Source: Shinella yambaruensis (GTDB taxonomy: Bacteria > Pseudomonadota > Alphaproteobacteria > Rhizobiales > Rhizobiaceae). Taken from it: DNA of 64,000 nucleotides. Below, one piece after another: positions 7,592-14,960 of the stretch (positions within the stretch are counted from its first letter, which is position 1; each line of letters begins with the position of its first letter). The position numbers were made by a program, and so were the translations under genes. The notes below the pieces were generated by a model that was not told where the DNA came from, searched no databases, and worked only from the letters and a program-made list of their open reading frames with translations. The stretch is taken from the NCBI RefSeq assembly GCF_022899355.1, contig NZ_JALJCK010000007.1, forward strand, positions 62,001 through 126,000, read 5' to 3'.

Positions 7592-8929
7592 TTATGGCTG
7601 CGCTTCGACTGCCGGCAGGATATCCGCCGGCGGCATGGCGCAGACTGCGGGCGCTTGCACGAGCCCCCAGCCGAAGGTCGTGTCGCGGCCGCCGCGACCG
7701 AGGTCCATGGCCCCGGCGGCAAGTCTGTCCACGATCTCCCGGCCCGATGCCTGTGGATCGGCCGCGCGGGCGGCGGCAAGGGCGGCCGAGACGAAGGGTG
7801 CCGCATAGGACGTGCCCGAACGGAAGCGCCCGCCACGCACCGAGGCCGCCGCCCAGACGCGCACGCCCGGGGCGGCGAAATCGATATGCTCGCCGGCTGC
7901 CGCCCGACGATAGGCGCGCAGGCGGTTGTCGACCGCGGTCACCGCGACGACGCCGGGATAGGCCGCGGGGTAGAGCGGGTCCGCCCGCGGCCCCGAATTG
8001 CCGGCGGCGGCGACGAGCACCACGTCGCGTTCGACAAGGGCGCGCACGACCCGTTCCAGCACCAGATTGGCCGGGCCGGCAAAGCTCAGATTGACGACAC
8101 GGGCCTTGCTGGCCGCAATACGATCCAGCGCGCGGGCGATGTCGAAGACGTCCGCTGCATCCTGCCCCCTGGCGTCGCTGTGGAACGCATCGACCGCGAC
8201 GAGGCGGGCACCGGAAAGCAAGCCGGGGGTGCGCGACGCCGCGCGGCCCGCAAGCAGCACCGCGATGGCGGTGCCGTGCGTGCGCGAGGACGGGCGCCTC
8301 TTCGGATCGACGACCGAGACACGCTGGAGAGCCGTTCCTGCGAGCGCCTCGTGCCCGGTGTTCACGCCGGTATCGACCATGCCGATGGTGATGTCGACGG
8401 GGCAGGCGTGCGGGGCCTCCTTCCAGCCGATCATGCCGAAGGCGGCGCATCCGTCACTGCCGCAGGCAAGCTCGTTGGTCCGGTAGATATGGTTCGGGTC
8501 GACAAGGGCGGATGGAACGAGCTGGAGGATTTCGGTGCGGGCCTGTTCGATCGTGCGGTTCTGCGGCAGCGTGAAGCGGGCAATCTCTGCGTCGAGCAGA
8601 CCGAGCCGGTCGCGGACGACGAGGCCATATCCCTGCGCGGTGATGAGGTCGATCGCGGCCGGCGAGGGCGCGGCGACGACGATCTCCGGGCGGGGCCTGC
8701 GGGCACGCGGGCGCTGCCGTCGCGGCCGGGGAGAGCTTCTCCCCGAGCCCCCGTCGCGCGAGGAGCGCCCGACGGAGGAGCTGCCCCCGGAGGAGGATGC
8801 TCGCGCGGAACCGAGCCCCAGGAGGGCCGGCGCGGCATAGGCAAGTCCGGTGGCGATGCCCAGCCTTTGCAGCATGCGGCGCCTGGTCAGTTCCGCTGCG
8901 CCGTGCCGGTTTCCATCGTCTTTTCCCAT
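7592..8929 (-). CDS. S8 (subtilisin-like) serine protease with Tat-type leader
   Basis: A 445-residue secreted protease. The leader carries LTRRRMLQRLG (14-24), then a hydrophobic stretch to about residue 45. Residues 46-80 are Ser/Gly/Arg/Pro-rich. The catalytic domain follows, with Asp186 in GMVDTGVN, His218 in RTHGTAIA, oxyanion Asn311 in AAAGNSG and nucleophile Ser374 in RSGTSYAAP. Cysteines near 156 and 161 could form a disulphide. An AGGAG ribosome binding site precedes the ATG by 7 bases, and a GGAAT-N16-CGTT promoter lies just upstream. The divergent neighbour is an ECF sigma gene; downstream are a small protein with a related leader and the kinase/PqqD gene. It probably processes exported proteins, perhaps its small neighbour; target unproven. 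Confidence 0.88.
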   Translation of the reverse strand: MGKDDGNRHGAAELTRRRMLQRLGIATGLAYAAPALLGLGSARASSSGGSSSVGRSSRDGGSGRSSPRPRRQRPRARRPRPEIVVAAPSPAAIDLITAQGYGLVVRDRLGLLDAEIARFTLPQNRTIEQARTEILQLVPSALVDPNHIYRTNELACGSDGCAAFGMIGWKEAPHACPVDITIGMVDTGVNTGHEALAGTALQRVSVVDPKRRPSSRTHGTAIAVLLAGRAASRTPGLLSGARLVAVDAFHSDARGQDAADVFDIARALDRIAASKARVVNLSFAGPANLVLERVVRALVERDVVLVAAAGNSGPRADPLYPAAYPGVVAVTAVDNRLRAYRRAAAGEHIDFAAPGVRVWAAASVRGGRFRSGTSYAAPFVSAALAAARAADPQASGREIVDRLAAGAMDLGRGGRDTTFGWGLVQAPAVCAMPPADILPAVEAQP

Positions 8930-8962
8930 ATCGAGGCTCCTGAATTCGACAATAGAGACGAA

Positions 8963-8987
8963 AACGTCGCAGGCTCACCTCTATTCC
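8963..8987 (-). promoter_or_regulatory. ECF-type promoter before the S8 protease gene
   Basis: On the minus strand GGAAT (8987-8983), a 16-base spacer and CGTT (8966-8963) lie 33 bases before the protease start. This matches the alphaproteobacterial ECF/EcfG-like pattern GGAAC/T-N16-17-CGTT and pairs with a mirror promoter for the sigma gene. Confidence 0.65.
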
Positions 8988-9014
8988 AGACAGGGGGAAT
9001 TTTCATGCGCGGCT

Positions 9015-9040
9015 GGAATAAGGGTGGCGTCTTCGGCGTT
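9015..9040 (+). promoter_or_regulatory. ECF-type promoter before the sigma factor gene (autoregulation)
   Basis: GGAAT (9015-9019), a 17-base spacer and CGTT (9037-9040) lie 22 bases before the sigma ATG at 9063. A GAGGA ribosome binding site is at 9048-9052, so the predicted leader is very short. Its likeness to the two promoters on the opposite strand implies the sigma factor drives its own gene and the facing operon. Confidence 0.65.
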
Positions 9041-9062
9041 CTTGGGCGAGGACGGATAGTGT

Positions 9063-9581
9063 ATGGCGGATTTCGGATATGACATCGTGGCGCTGCTGCC
9101 GAGGCTTCGGGGCCTCGCGCGCACCCTGACGCGTTCTCGCGATGCAGCCGACGATCTCGTGCAGGCGGCGTGCGAGAAGGCGTTGCGGCATCGCGAAAGC
9201 TGGACGCCCGGCACGCGGCTCGATGCGTGGCTCTTCCGTATCATGCGCAACCATTGGGTCGACACGATGCGCCGCAGCCGGCCCGACATGCCGATCGACG
9301 ACGGCGGCGCCGAGATGGCCTTGCCGACGGAAGATGGCCGAAGGGTGGTCGAGGCGCGTCTTGCGCTTGCGGAGGTCCGGCGCGTCGCCGATTCCCTGCC
9401 GGACGAACAGCGCGCCGTGCTTCTGCTCGTATGCGTCGAGGACCTGACCTATCGGGAGGCCGCCGAAATGCTGGATGTTCCGATCGGCACGGTGATGAGC
9501 CGGCTGGCGCGTGCGCGTGTGGCGCTGGTCGCGGCTATGGAAGGCGATGTCCCCGCGCGGGCAGGTGGAGAACGGTCATGA
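9063..9581 (+). CDS. ECF-family RNA polymerase sigma factor
   Basis: A 172-residue group IV sigma factor. Region 2 spans about residues 10-75 (SRDAADDLVQAACEKAL, WLFRIMRNHWVD); region 4 spans about 112-160 (LPDEQRAVLLLVC, LTYREAAEMLDVPIGTVMSR). No region 1.1 or 3, as normal for ECF factors. Its stop overlaps the anti-sigma start by four bases (ATGA). It faces the S8 protease gene across a 133-base spacer containing two back-to-back ECF-type promoters, so the protease, small-protein and kinase genes are the likely regulon. The inducing signal is not evident. Confidence 0.92.
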   Translation: MADFGYDIVALLPRLRGLARTLTRSRDAADDLVQAACEKALRHRESWTPGTRLDAWLFRIMRNHWVDTMRRSRPDMPIDDGGAEMALPTEDGRRVVEARLALAEVRRVADSLPDEQRAVLLLVCVEDLTYREAAEMLDVPIGTVMSRLARARVALVAAMEGDVPARAGGERS

Positions 9582-10279
9582 CAGGAAAGGTGACGGACGA
9601 GATGCTGATGGCGTTTGTCGATGGCGAGACCGACGAGACCACCCGCGCGGCCATCGAGCGTGCGCTTGCCGCCGATGCCGCCCTTGCCGCCCGTGCCAAG
9701 CTGTTTCACGGCAGCCGTACCTTGCTGCGCGAAGCGTTCGGCGATGCGCGGCGGGAGGAGGTGCCCCCGGCACTGATCGAGGCGGTGCTCGGCCGCCGCG
9801 ACAATGTCGTTCCGTTGCGGAGCCGGATCCGGGCCCGATTCGCCCTGCCGCTTGCCGCCTCTCTCCTGCTTGTCGTCGGGGGGGCCGGTTATCTCGCCGG
9901 CCGGACGGGCGCCGGCAATGACGATCCCCTCGGCCGCGCCGCAATCGCCGAAGCGCTTTCGGCCACCCGGTCGGGAGAGGAGCGCTCGATTTCCCTTGCA
10001 GGCGAGAGTGCACGCTTCGAGACGCTTGCCACCTATCGGGTCGAGGGCGGAATCTGCCGCAGCTTCGATATCGGGGGGGCGCGCGCATCGCTGACCGGGA
10101 TCGGCTGCGACCGCGGAACGGGCTGGACAGTGGAGCTCACCGTCGAACGGAGCGGCGGCAATGCCTATGCGCCGGCATCCGACGCCGCGCTTCAAAGCGT
10201 TGACGCTTACCTCGATGCGCTCGGCGTGTCGGATCCGCTGACGGCTGACGAGGAGGCGGGCATCCAGGGCCGTGAATAG
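9578..10279 (+). CDS. Membrane anti-sigma factor
   Basis: A 233-residue single-pass membrane protein. Residues 1-55 form the cytoplasmic sigma-binding part (VTDEMLMAFVDGETDETTRAA, typical of anti-sigma N-termini) without the zinc-binding HxxxCxxC motif, so it is not a redox-zinc type. One hydrophobic helix lies near residues 88-108 (LPLAASLLLVVGGAGYLAG). The rest is a periplasmic domain with two cysteines (in the IC/GC segments), the likely sensor. Translational coupling to the sigma gene fixes its partner. Release could occur through proteolysis or a conformational change; whether the neighbouring protease takes part is speculation. Confidence 0.85.
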   Translation: MTGKVTDEMLMAFVDGETDETTRAAIERALAADAALAARAKLFHGSRTLLREAFGDARREEVPPALIEAVLGRRDNVVPLRSRIRARFALPLAASLLLVVGGAGYLAGRTGAGNDDPLGRAAIAEALSATRSGEERSISLAGESARFETLATYRVEGGICRSFDIGGARASLTGIGCDRGTGWTVELTVERSGGNAYAPASDAALQSVDAYLDALGVSDPLTADEEAGIQGRE

Positions 10280-10343
10280 CCCACCGCATGGCGTGTCGCG
10301 CGTCACCCTCGTCGGGGAAGCTTTAGCGGAAAAGGAGATCCGT

Positions 10344-11474
10344 TCAGCGTCGATGGGGTGTTTCGCCCATGCCCTCCGCATCCCGGAGCGCGCGCAGGAA
10401 ATGGTCGTTCTCCTCTCGCGTGCCGATGCTGACGCGGATGAACCTCTCGAAGCCGGGCTGTTTCCAGGGCTTGACGATGACCCCGCGCTCGAGCAGCGCC
10501 GCGGCCAGGTCCGTTGCGCTCTGCCCGACATCGACGAACAGGAAATTACCTTTCGACGGCGCTGACCGATAGCCGGTTGTGGCGAGGGCTGTCTTCATGC
10601 GTTCCCGTTCCTCGATGGCGGCGTTTACCGATTGGACCAGATGGTCCGGATCGTCGAGAGCCGCGGCCGCAGAGGCCTGGGCGATGGCGTTGGTGTTGAA
10701 CGGGGTGCGCGCGCGGTTGAAGAAATCGCAGAGGCCGCCATCGCTGACGATGCCGTAGCCGATGCGGAGCCCCGCGAGGCCATAGGCCTTGGAGAAGGTG
10801 CGCAGCACCACCCACGGAATGCCCTTGCCCTTCAGCATGCCGATCGCCGACGCGTATTCGTCGCCGGCGGCATATTCGGCATAGGCCTCGTCGACGACCA
10901 GCAGCGTCTGAGCGTCGAGTGCGGCGATGAGCTCCGCCAGATCGTCCGGCGTCAGCCAGCAGCCAACCGGGTTCATGGGGTTGGAGAACATCAACATGCG
11001 TGGCTTTCGGGCCACGGCGGCAAGGAGCGCCGCCATGTCGATGGTCAGGTCCTGCGTCACCGGCACGCGCTCGATCCGGCCGCCCATCAGTGCCGTGTAG
11101 TCTTCATGCAGCGGGAAGGAGGGGTAGAGCGTCGCGACCGTGTCGCCGGGGCGCACGACCGAGCGGCAGATGACGCCGATCAGGTCCTCCGAACCGTTGC
11201 CGAGGATGACCTGCCGGCTATCGACGCCGAAGCTGGTGGCGAGCCGGGTGCACAGGGCGCGGCCCTGCGGATCGGGATAGAGCCGGGCAAGTTCGCCGAT
11301 GTCGGAAAACAGCCGCCGCAGTGCCGGGGAGGGGCCGAGGGGGTTCTCGTTGGAGCCGAGCTTGGCGATGGTCTCCACCTGATATGTCGCCCGCACCTCT
11401 TCGAGCGTCAGCCCCGCATTGTAGGGCTGGATAGAGCGGATTTCTTCGCGGATCAGGCTTGAAGGGTCTGCCAT
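10344..11474 (-). CDS. hisC: Histidinol-phosphate-type aminotransferase (class I/II PLP)
   Basis: A 376-residue PLP aminotransferase of the HisC subgroup. Markers are SNENPLGPSP (41-50), a phosphate/PLP loop GNGSEDLI (92-99), SNPMNPVG (164-171), VVDEAYAEY (193-201) and the PLP lysine Lys229 in TFSKAYGLAGLRIGY. The ATG at 11474 is preferred over the one at 11510 because GGAG sits 7-8 bases before it. HisC enzymes transfer the amino group between glutamate and imidazole-acetol phosphate, but many genomes carry extra copies that act on aromatic or other amino acids. It shares its promoter spacer, including a HutC-like box, with the SDR gene of the catabolic module, so a dedicated catabolic role is possible. 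Confidence 0.8.
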   Translation of the reverse strand: MADPSSLIREEIRSIQPYNAGLTLEEVRATYQVETIAKLGSNENPLGPSPALRRLFSDIGELARLYPDPQGRALCTRLATSFGVDSRQVILGNGSEDLIGVICRSVVRPGDTVATLYPSFPLHEDYTALMGGRIERVPVTQDLTIDMAALLAAVARKPRMLMFSNPMNPVGCWLTPDDLAELIAALDAQTLLVVDEAYAEYAAGDEYASAIGMLKGKGIPWVVLRTFSKAYGLAGLRIGYGIVSDGGLCDFFNRARTPFNTNAIAQASAAAALDDPDHLVQSVNAAIEERERMKTALATTGYRSAPSKGNFLFVDVGQSATDLAAALLERGVIVKPWKQPGFERFIRVSIGTREENDHFLRALRDAEGMGETPHRR

Positions 11475-11532
11475 TTTGCGGCTCCATGCGATGGGTTTGC
11501 CATGCCGCATTCATACGCCGGGAATTTTGATC

Positions 11533-11550
11533 TGTATATATGTATAGACA
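11533..11550. promoter_or_regulatory. Candidate HutC-type operator, copy 1
   Basis: TGTATATA-TG-TATAGACA is a near-perfect 18-bp inverted repeat (7 of 8 half-site positions match) between the divergent hisC-like and SDR genes. The 13-base core ATATGTATAGACA recurs at 12503-12515. Its shape suits HutC-subfamily GntR repressors, and one is encoded at 19135-19866. Confidence 0.5.
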
Positions 11551-11601
11551 TTTTCTTGCGGAAGTGCTGTCATTCGCCGGGAAGTCAATCGAGGTGTCGC
11601 C

Positions 11602-12369
11602 ATGAACCGTCCGGTCTTCGATCTCTCCAGTCGCCGTGCGCTCGTCACCGGGGCCAGTCGCGGAATCGGCCAGGCGATTGCTGTGGCGCTTGCCGAGGCG
11701 GGCGCGGATGTGGCCATCACGGCGCGGTCGCTCGACGGCCTGGCCGAGACCCGGGCGCTGGTGGAGAAGGCCGGCCGGCGCTGCGTGGAGCTTGCGCAGG
11801 ATGTGCGCGACGTGGAGGCGTGCACGGCCGTGACGAACGCCGCGGCTGATGCGCTCGGCGGTCTCGACATCCTCGTCAACAATGCTGGCTTCGAAAATGT
11901 CCGCCCGTCCTTCGATGTTGACGAGGCGCTTTGGGAAACGATCCTCTCGACGAACCTGAAGGGCGCCTTCTTCTGTGCGCAGGCGGCCGGCCGCATCATG
12001 GCTGACGCCGCCGGCGGCGCGATCGTCAATCTCTGCTCGCTGACCTCCTATGTCGGCATTCCAACGGCGGTACCCTATGGTGCGTCGAAGTCGGGCCTTC
12101 TCGGCGTGACGCGGGCTCTCGCCACGGAATGGGCGCCGCACAACATCCGCGTCAACGCGATCGCGCCCGGCTACTTCCGCACGGCGATGACAGAGGCGTT
12201 CTACCAGAACGAGGACTGGCAGACGCGGATGCTGGACAAGATTCCGCAGCGCCGCTTCGGTAGCGAAGGCGATATCGGCGGCGTCGCCGTCTTCCTGTGC
12301 AGCGATGCCGCCGCCTACGTCACCGGCCATTGCATTCCGGTCGATGGCGGCTACCTTGCCTCGATCTGA
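11602..12369 (+). CDS. Short-chain dehydrogenase/reductase (SDR)
   Basis: A 255-residue classical SDR. The nucleotide-binding TGASRGIG spans residues 16-23, NNAG is near 93-96, and the catalytic Ser146, Tyr159 and Lys163 are present (VPYGASKSG). The C-terminus ends in VDGGYLASI, typical of the family. It oxidises or reduces a secondary alcohol with NAD(P). It opens the plus-strand module that also holds a HisD-like and a zinc alcohol dehydrogenase; an SDR plus zinc dehydrogenase plus HisD-like trio is what has been described for 2,3-dihydroxypropane-1-sulfonate oxidation, where two enzymes interconvert the stereoisomers. The substrate here is inferred only. Confidence 0.88.
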   Translation: MNRPVFDLSSRRALVTGASRGIGQAIAVALAEAGADVAITARSLDGLAETRALVEKAGRRCVELAQDVRDVEACTAVTNAAADALGGLDILVNNAGFENVRPSFDVDEALWETILSTNLKGAFFCAQAAGRIMADAAGGAIVNLCSLTSYVGIPTAVPYGASKSGLLGVTRALATEWAPHNIRVNAIAPGYFRTAMTEAFYQNEDWQTRMLDKIPQRRFGSEGDIGGVAVFLCSDAAAYVTGHCIPVDGGYLASI

Positions 12370-12484
12370 ACGCGGCAGCGCCTAGCTTTGGTCATGGCGC
12401 CAAGGCGGGCCACAGAAGCTATTTTTCGCAGTTGCACAATATTTAATCATCCGCCTTTGCAGTGCAAAAAATACGCAAGTGTGG

Positions 12485-12515
12485 TTGACGGAACTTGTAT
12501 GCATATGTATAGACA
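12485..12515 (+). promoter_or_regulatory. Sigma-70 promoter overlapped by HutC-type box, copy 2
   Basis: TTGACG (12485-12490), a 17-base spacer and TATAGA (12508-12513) form a strong promoter 101 bases upstream of the ABC ATPase start at 12614. The box ATATGTATAGACA (12503-12515), shared with 11538-11550, covers the -10 element, a layout that fits repression. The remaining part of the 244-base spacer 12370-12613 shows no gene. Confidence 0.6.
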
Positions 12516-12613
12516 ACTGCATGAGATGCTCGGCCGCCTGCCCGTGGCCGCAGTGACAAGAGGAAGCCTTCCAGCGGTCCCGTGTCGCCGGTAGGGCAAT
12601 ACAGGGGAATGCC

Positions 12614-13747
12614 ATGGGCGTTGTCGATGCCGAGCAGCCCGCGGTGGAGCCGCACGACCGGATTGCCGTTTCCGTCAAGGATGTCAGCATGGTCTTCGGC
12701 AATGTCCATGCTGTGAAGAGCGCATCCTTCGACCTGCCGAAAGGCCGTTTCCTGACGATCCTCGGCCCCTCGGGATCCGGCAAGACGACCTTGCTGCGCA
12801 TGATTGCCGGTTTCGATCGCCCGACCGGCGGCGAGATTTTCATCAACGGCCAGCCCGTCAGCGCCGTGCCGCCGCATGGCCGGGCCATCGGCATGGTGTT
12901 CCAGAAGCTGGCGCTTTTTCCGCACATGACGGCCGCCGAGAATGTCGCCTTTCCGCTGAAGATGCGCCGCCACGATGCCCGCCGCATTCTGGAGAAGGTG
13001 GAGCGCTATCTCGATCTCGTCCGTCTCGGCGGTTACGGCAACCGGCGCATCAACGAGCTTTCCGGTGGGCAGCAGCAGCGCGTGGCCATTGCCCGCGCCC
13101 TGGTGTTCGAGCCGGACCTCCTGCTGCTCGACGAGCCGCTCGCCGCGCTCGATCGCAAGTTGCGCGAGGAGATGCAGCTGGAATTCCGCCGCATCCAGAA
13201 GGAGCTCGGCGTGACGACGATCAACGTCACGCATGACCAGCGCGAAGCGCTGGTCGTTTCCGACGAGATCATCGTTATGAACGGTGGCTCGATCCAGCAG
13301 AAGGCGCGTCCGGTGGATGCCTATCGCGCGCCCTCGAACGCCTTCGTCGCCAATTTCATCGGCGTCACCAATTTTGTCGAGGGCAGGGTGGTCGAGCTTG
13401 CCGGGTCGCGTGCGACGATCGAGGCCAATGGCCTGCATCTTGCCGGCTTGGCGGCTGACGCGACGCTTGCCGGCGGCAAACCCTGCGCCGGCGCGGTGCG
13501 CGCCGAACAGATCCGCGTCGCGCCGAAGGATGGTCATCTCGACGGCCTCGAAACGGTGGTCGACGGTCTCGTCGTCGACTGCATCTTCGAAGGCGAGCGT
13601 GTCGTCTATGAAATCCGGGTTCCGCAGCTCGGCGACGTGCTGATGCGCGTCTTCGACCACGATCCCGAATCCCACCTGCAGTTCGGCCCGGGTGACGCGG
13701 TTCGCCTCGGCTGGAATGCAAGGGACATGCATGTCTTTGCAAAATAA
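12614..13747 (+). CDS. ABC importer ATP-binding protein, spermidine/putrescine type (PotA family)
   Basis: A 377-residue ATPase. Walker A GPSGSGKTT is at 51-59, the Q-loop VFQKLALFP at 95-103, signature LSGGQQQ at 149-155 and Walker B LLLLDEP at 169-175, with switch histidine in NVTHDQ. The last ~110 residues form the TOBE/OB-fold regulatory domain typical of PotA/MalK-type ATPases. An AGGGGA ribosome binding site precedes the ATG. It starts the importer operon that continues with a binding protein and two permeases. The family takes up polyamines and a wide range of other small organic molecules. Confidence 0.9.
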   Translation: MGVVDAEQPAVEPHDRIAVSVKDVSMVFGNVHAVKSASFDLPKGRFLTILGPSGSGKTTLLRMIAGFDRPTGGEIFINGQPVSAVPPHGRAIGMVFQKLALFPHMTAAENVAFPLKMRRHDARRILEKVERYLDLVRLGGYGNRRINELSGGQQQRVAIARALVFEPDLLLLDEPLAALDRKLREEMQLEFRRIQKELGVTTINVTHDQREALVVSDEIIVMNGGSIQQKARPVDAYRAPSNAFVANFIGVTNFVEGRVVELAGSRATIEANGLHLAGLAADATLAGGKPCAGAVRAEQIRVAPKDGHLDGLETVVDGLVVDCIFEGERVVYEIRVPQLGDVLMRVFDHDPESHLQFGPGDAVRLGWNARDMHVFAK

Positions 13748-13779
13748 CCAACGAAGGCTAAGCCAGAGGAGAACGCGTA

Positions 13780-14895
13780 ATGTCGCATGATAAACTTTCT
13801 TCTATGCAGATCCGCCGCCGCACGCTGCTGGCATCGATGGCCGCGGCGGGTGCGTCCGCAGGTCTTTCGACGCTCGGCGTCAGCCGTGCCTTTGCCCAGG
13901 AGCCCGAAAAGCCGGCCGAAATCATCGTCCGCGCCTGGGGTGGCAGTTGGGTCGACGCGCTGAAGGCGGGCGTTTCCGACAGCTTCACCAAGGCAACCGG
14001 CATTGCGGTTCGCCATGACCTGACCGAAGACAACGAGATCCAGCCGAAGGTGTGGGCCGCCGTCGCCCAGAAGCGCGTGCCGCCGATCCATGTGAACTGG
14101 GACACGACCACCAACGCGACCAAGTCGGCGCTGCGCGGCGTGACGGAGGACCTGTCGGACCTGCCGAACCTCAAGGACACCACAGAGCTTGCCAAGCCCG
14201 TCGGGCTCGACGGCTATCCGATCGTCAACACCTACGGCTATGTCTACGTGCTGGCCTATCGCCCCTCGGCCTTCCCGAACGGTGCGCCGAAGTCCTGGAA
14301 GGACCTGCTCGATCCCAAGCTCAAGGGCCGCATCGCGCTCTATAACGACGGCATCGGCTTCCACTTCCCGGCCCAGGTCGCCGGCGGCGGCAAGCTGGAG
14401 GATATCCCCGGCAACATGCAGCCGGCCTGGGACTTCATTGCGAAGATCAAGGAGCAGCAGCCGCTGCTCGGCGAGGACCCGGACTTCACCACCTGGTTCC
14501 AGAAGGGCGAGATCGACGCCGCCTGCACCATCTCCACCAATGCGCGCGAAGCCAAGAAAAACGGTATCGAGCTGGCCTGGGTGGTGCCGGAGGAGGGCGC
14601 GAAGTTCGATACGGACGGCCTGTGGATCCCGAAGGGCCTGCCGGAAAACGAACTCTACTGGGCCAAGCAGTACATCAACCATGCGCTGACCAAGGAAGCC
14701 CAGCAGGTCTGGCTCGACGGTCTCGGCCTGCCCGGTGTCGTGCCCGGTCTCACCCCGCCGGCCGACCTCGTTGACGATCCGTCCTATCCGGTGACGGAAG
14801 AGGCCTTCGAGCACCTCATCCGCATCTCGTCCAAGGTGCAGGTCGAAAACGAGAGCCAGTGGTTCGCCAAGTTCAAGGAAATCATGCAGGGCTGA
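13780..14895 (+). CDS. ABC importer binding protein, spermidine/putrescine type (PotD family)
   Basis: A 371-residue periplasmic binding protein. The N-terminus has a Tat-like leader IRRRTLLASMAAAG (about 11-24), ending at SRAFA near residue 39. The mature part begins EIIVRAWGGSWVDALKAG, the opening of PotD-like family 1 proteins, and has the hinge GYPIVNTYGYVYVLAYR. Export in folded form through Tat is likely. Encoded 32 bases after its ATPase; a hairpin follows the gene. Ligand unknown. Confidence 0.88.
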   Translation: MSHDKLSSMQIRRRTLLASMAAAGASAGLSTLGVSRAFAQEPEKPAEIIVRAWGGSWVDALKAGVSDSFTKATGIAVRHDLTEDNEIQPKVWAAVAQKRVPPIHVNWDTTTNATKSALRGVTEDLSDLPNLKDTTELAKPVGLDGYPIVNTYGYVYVLAYRPSAFPNGAPKSWKDLLDPKLKGRIALYNDGIGFHFPAQVAGGGKLEDIPGNMQPAWDFIAKIKEQQPLLGEDPDFTTWFQKGEIDAACTISTNAREAKKNGIELAWVVPEEGAKFDTDGLWIPKGLPENELYWAKQYINHALTKEAQQVWLDGLGLPGVVPGLTPPADLVDDPSYPVTEEAFEHLIRISSKVQVENESQWFAKFKEIMQG

Positions 14896-14905
14896 GGCCC
14901 TGCCT

Positions 14906-14932
14906 GCCCGCCGCGGCATTTTGGCGGCGGGC
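14906..14932 (+). terminator. Hairpin after the binding-protein gene
   Basis: GCCCGCCGC (14906-14914) and GCGGCGGGC (14924-14932) form a perfect 9-bp stem with a 9-base loop, 10 bases after the stop of the binding protein. No U-run follows, so it is probably a message-stabilising or attenuating element that keeps binding protein above permease. Confidence 0.45.
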
Positions 14933-14960
14933 CGTCTCCTTTCGTTAAGAGGATCGGTTC

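Noticed and set aside
7418-9082. 554-residue plus-strand frame across the protease
   Set aside because: Shadow of the S8 protease gene, whose Asp/His/Ser triad, leader, ribosome binding site and promoter are all on the minus strand.
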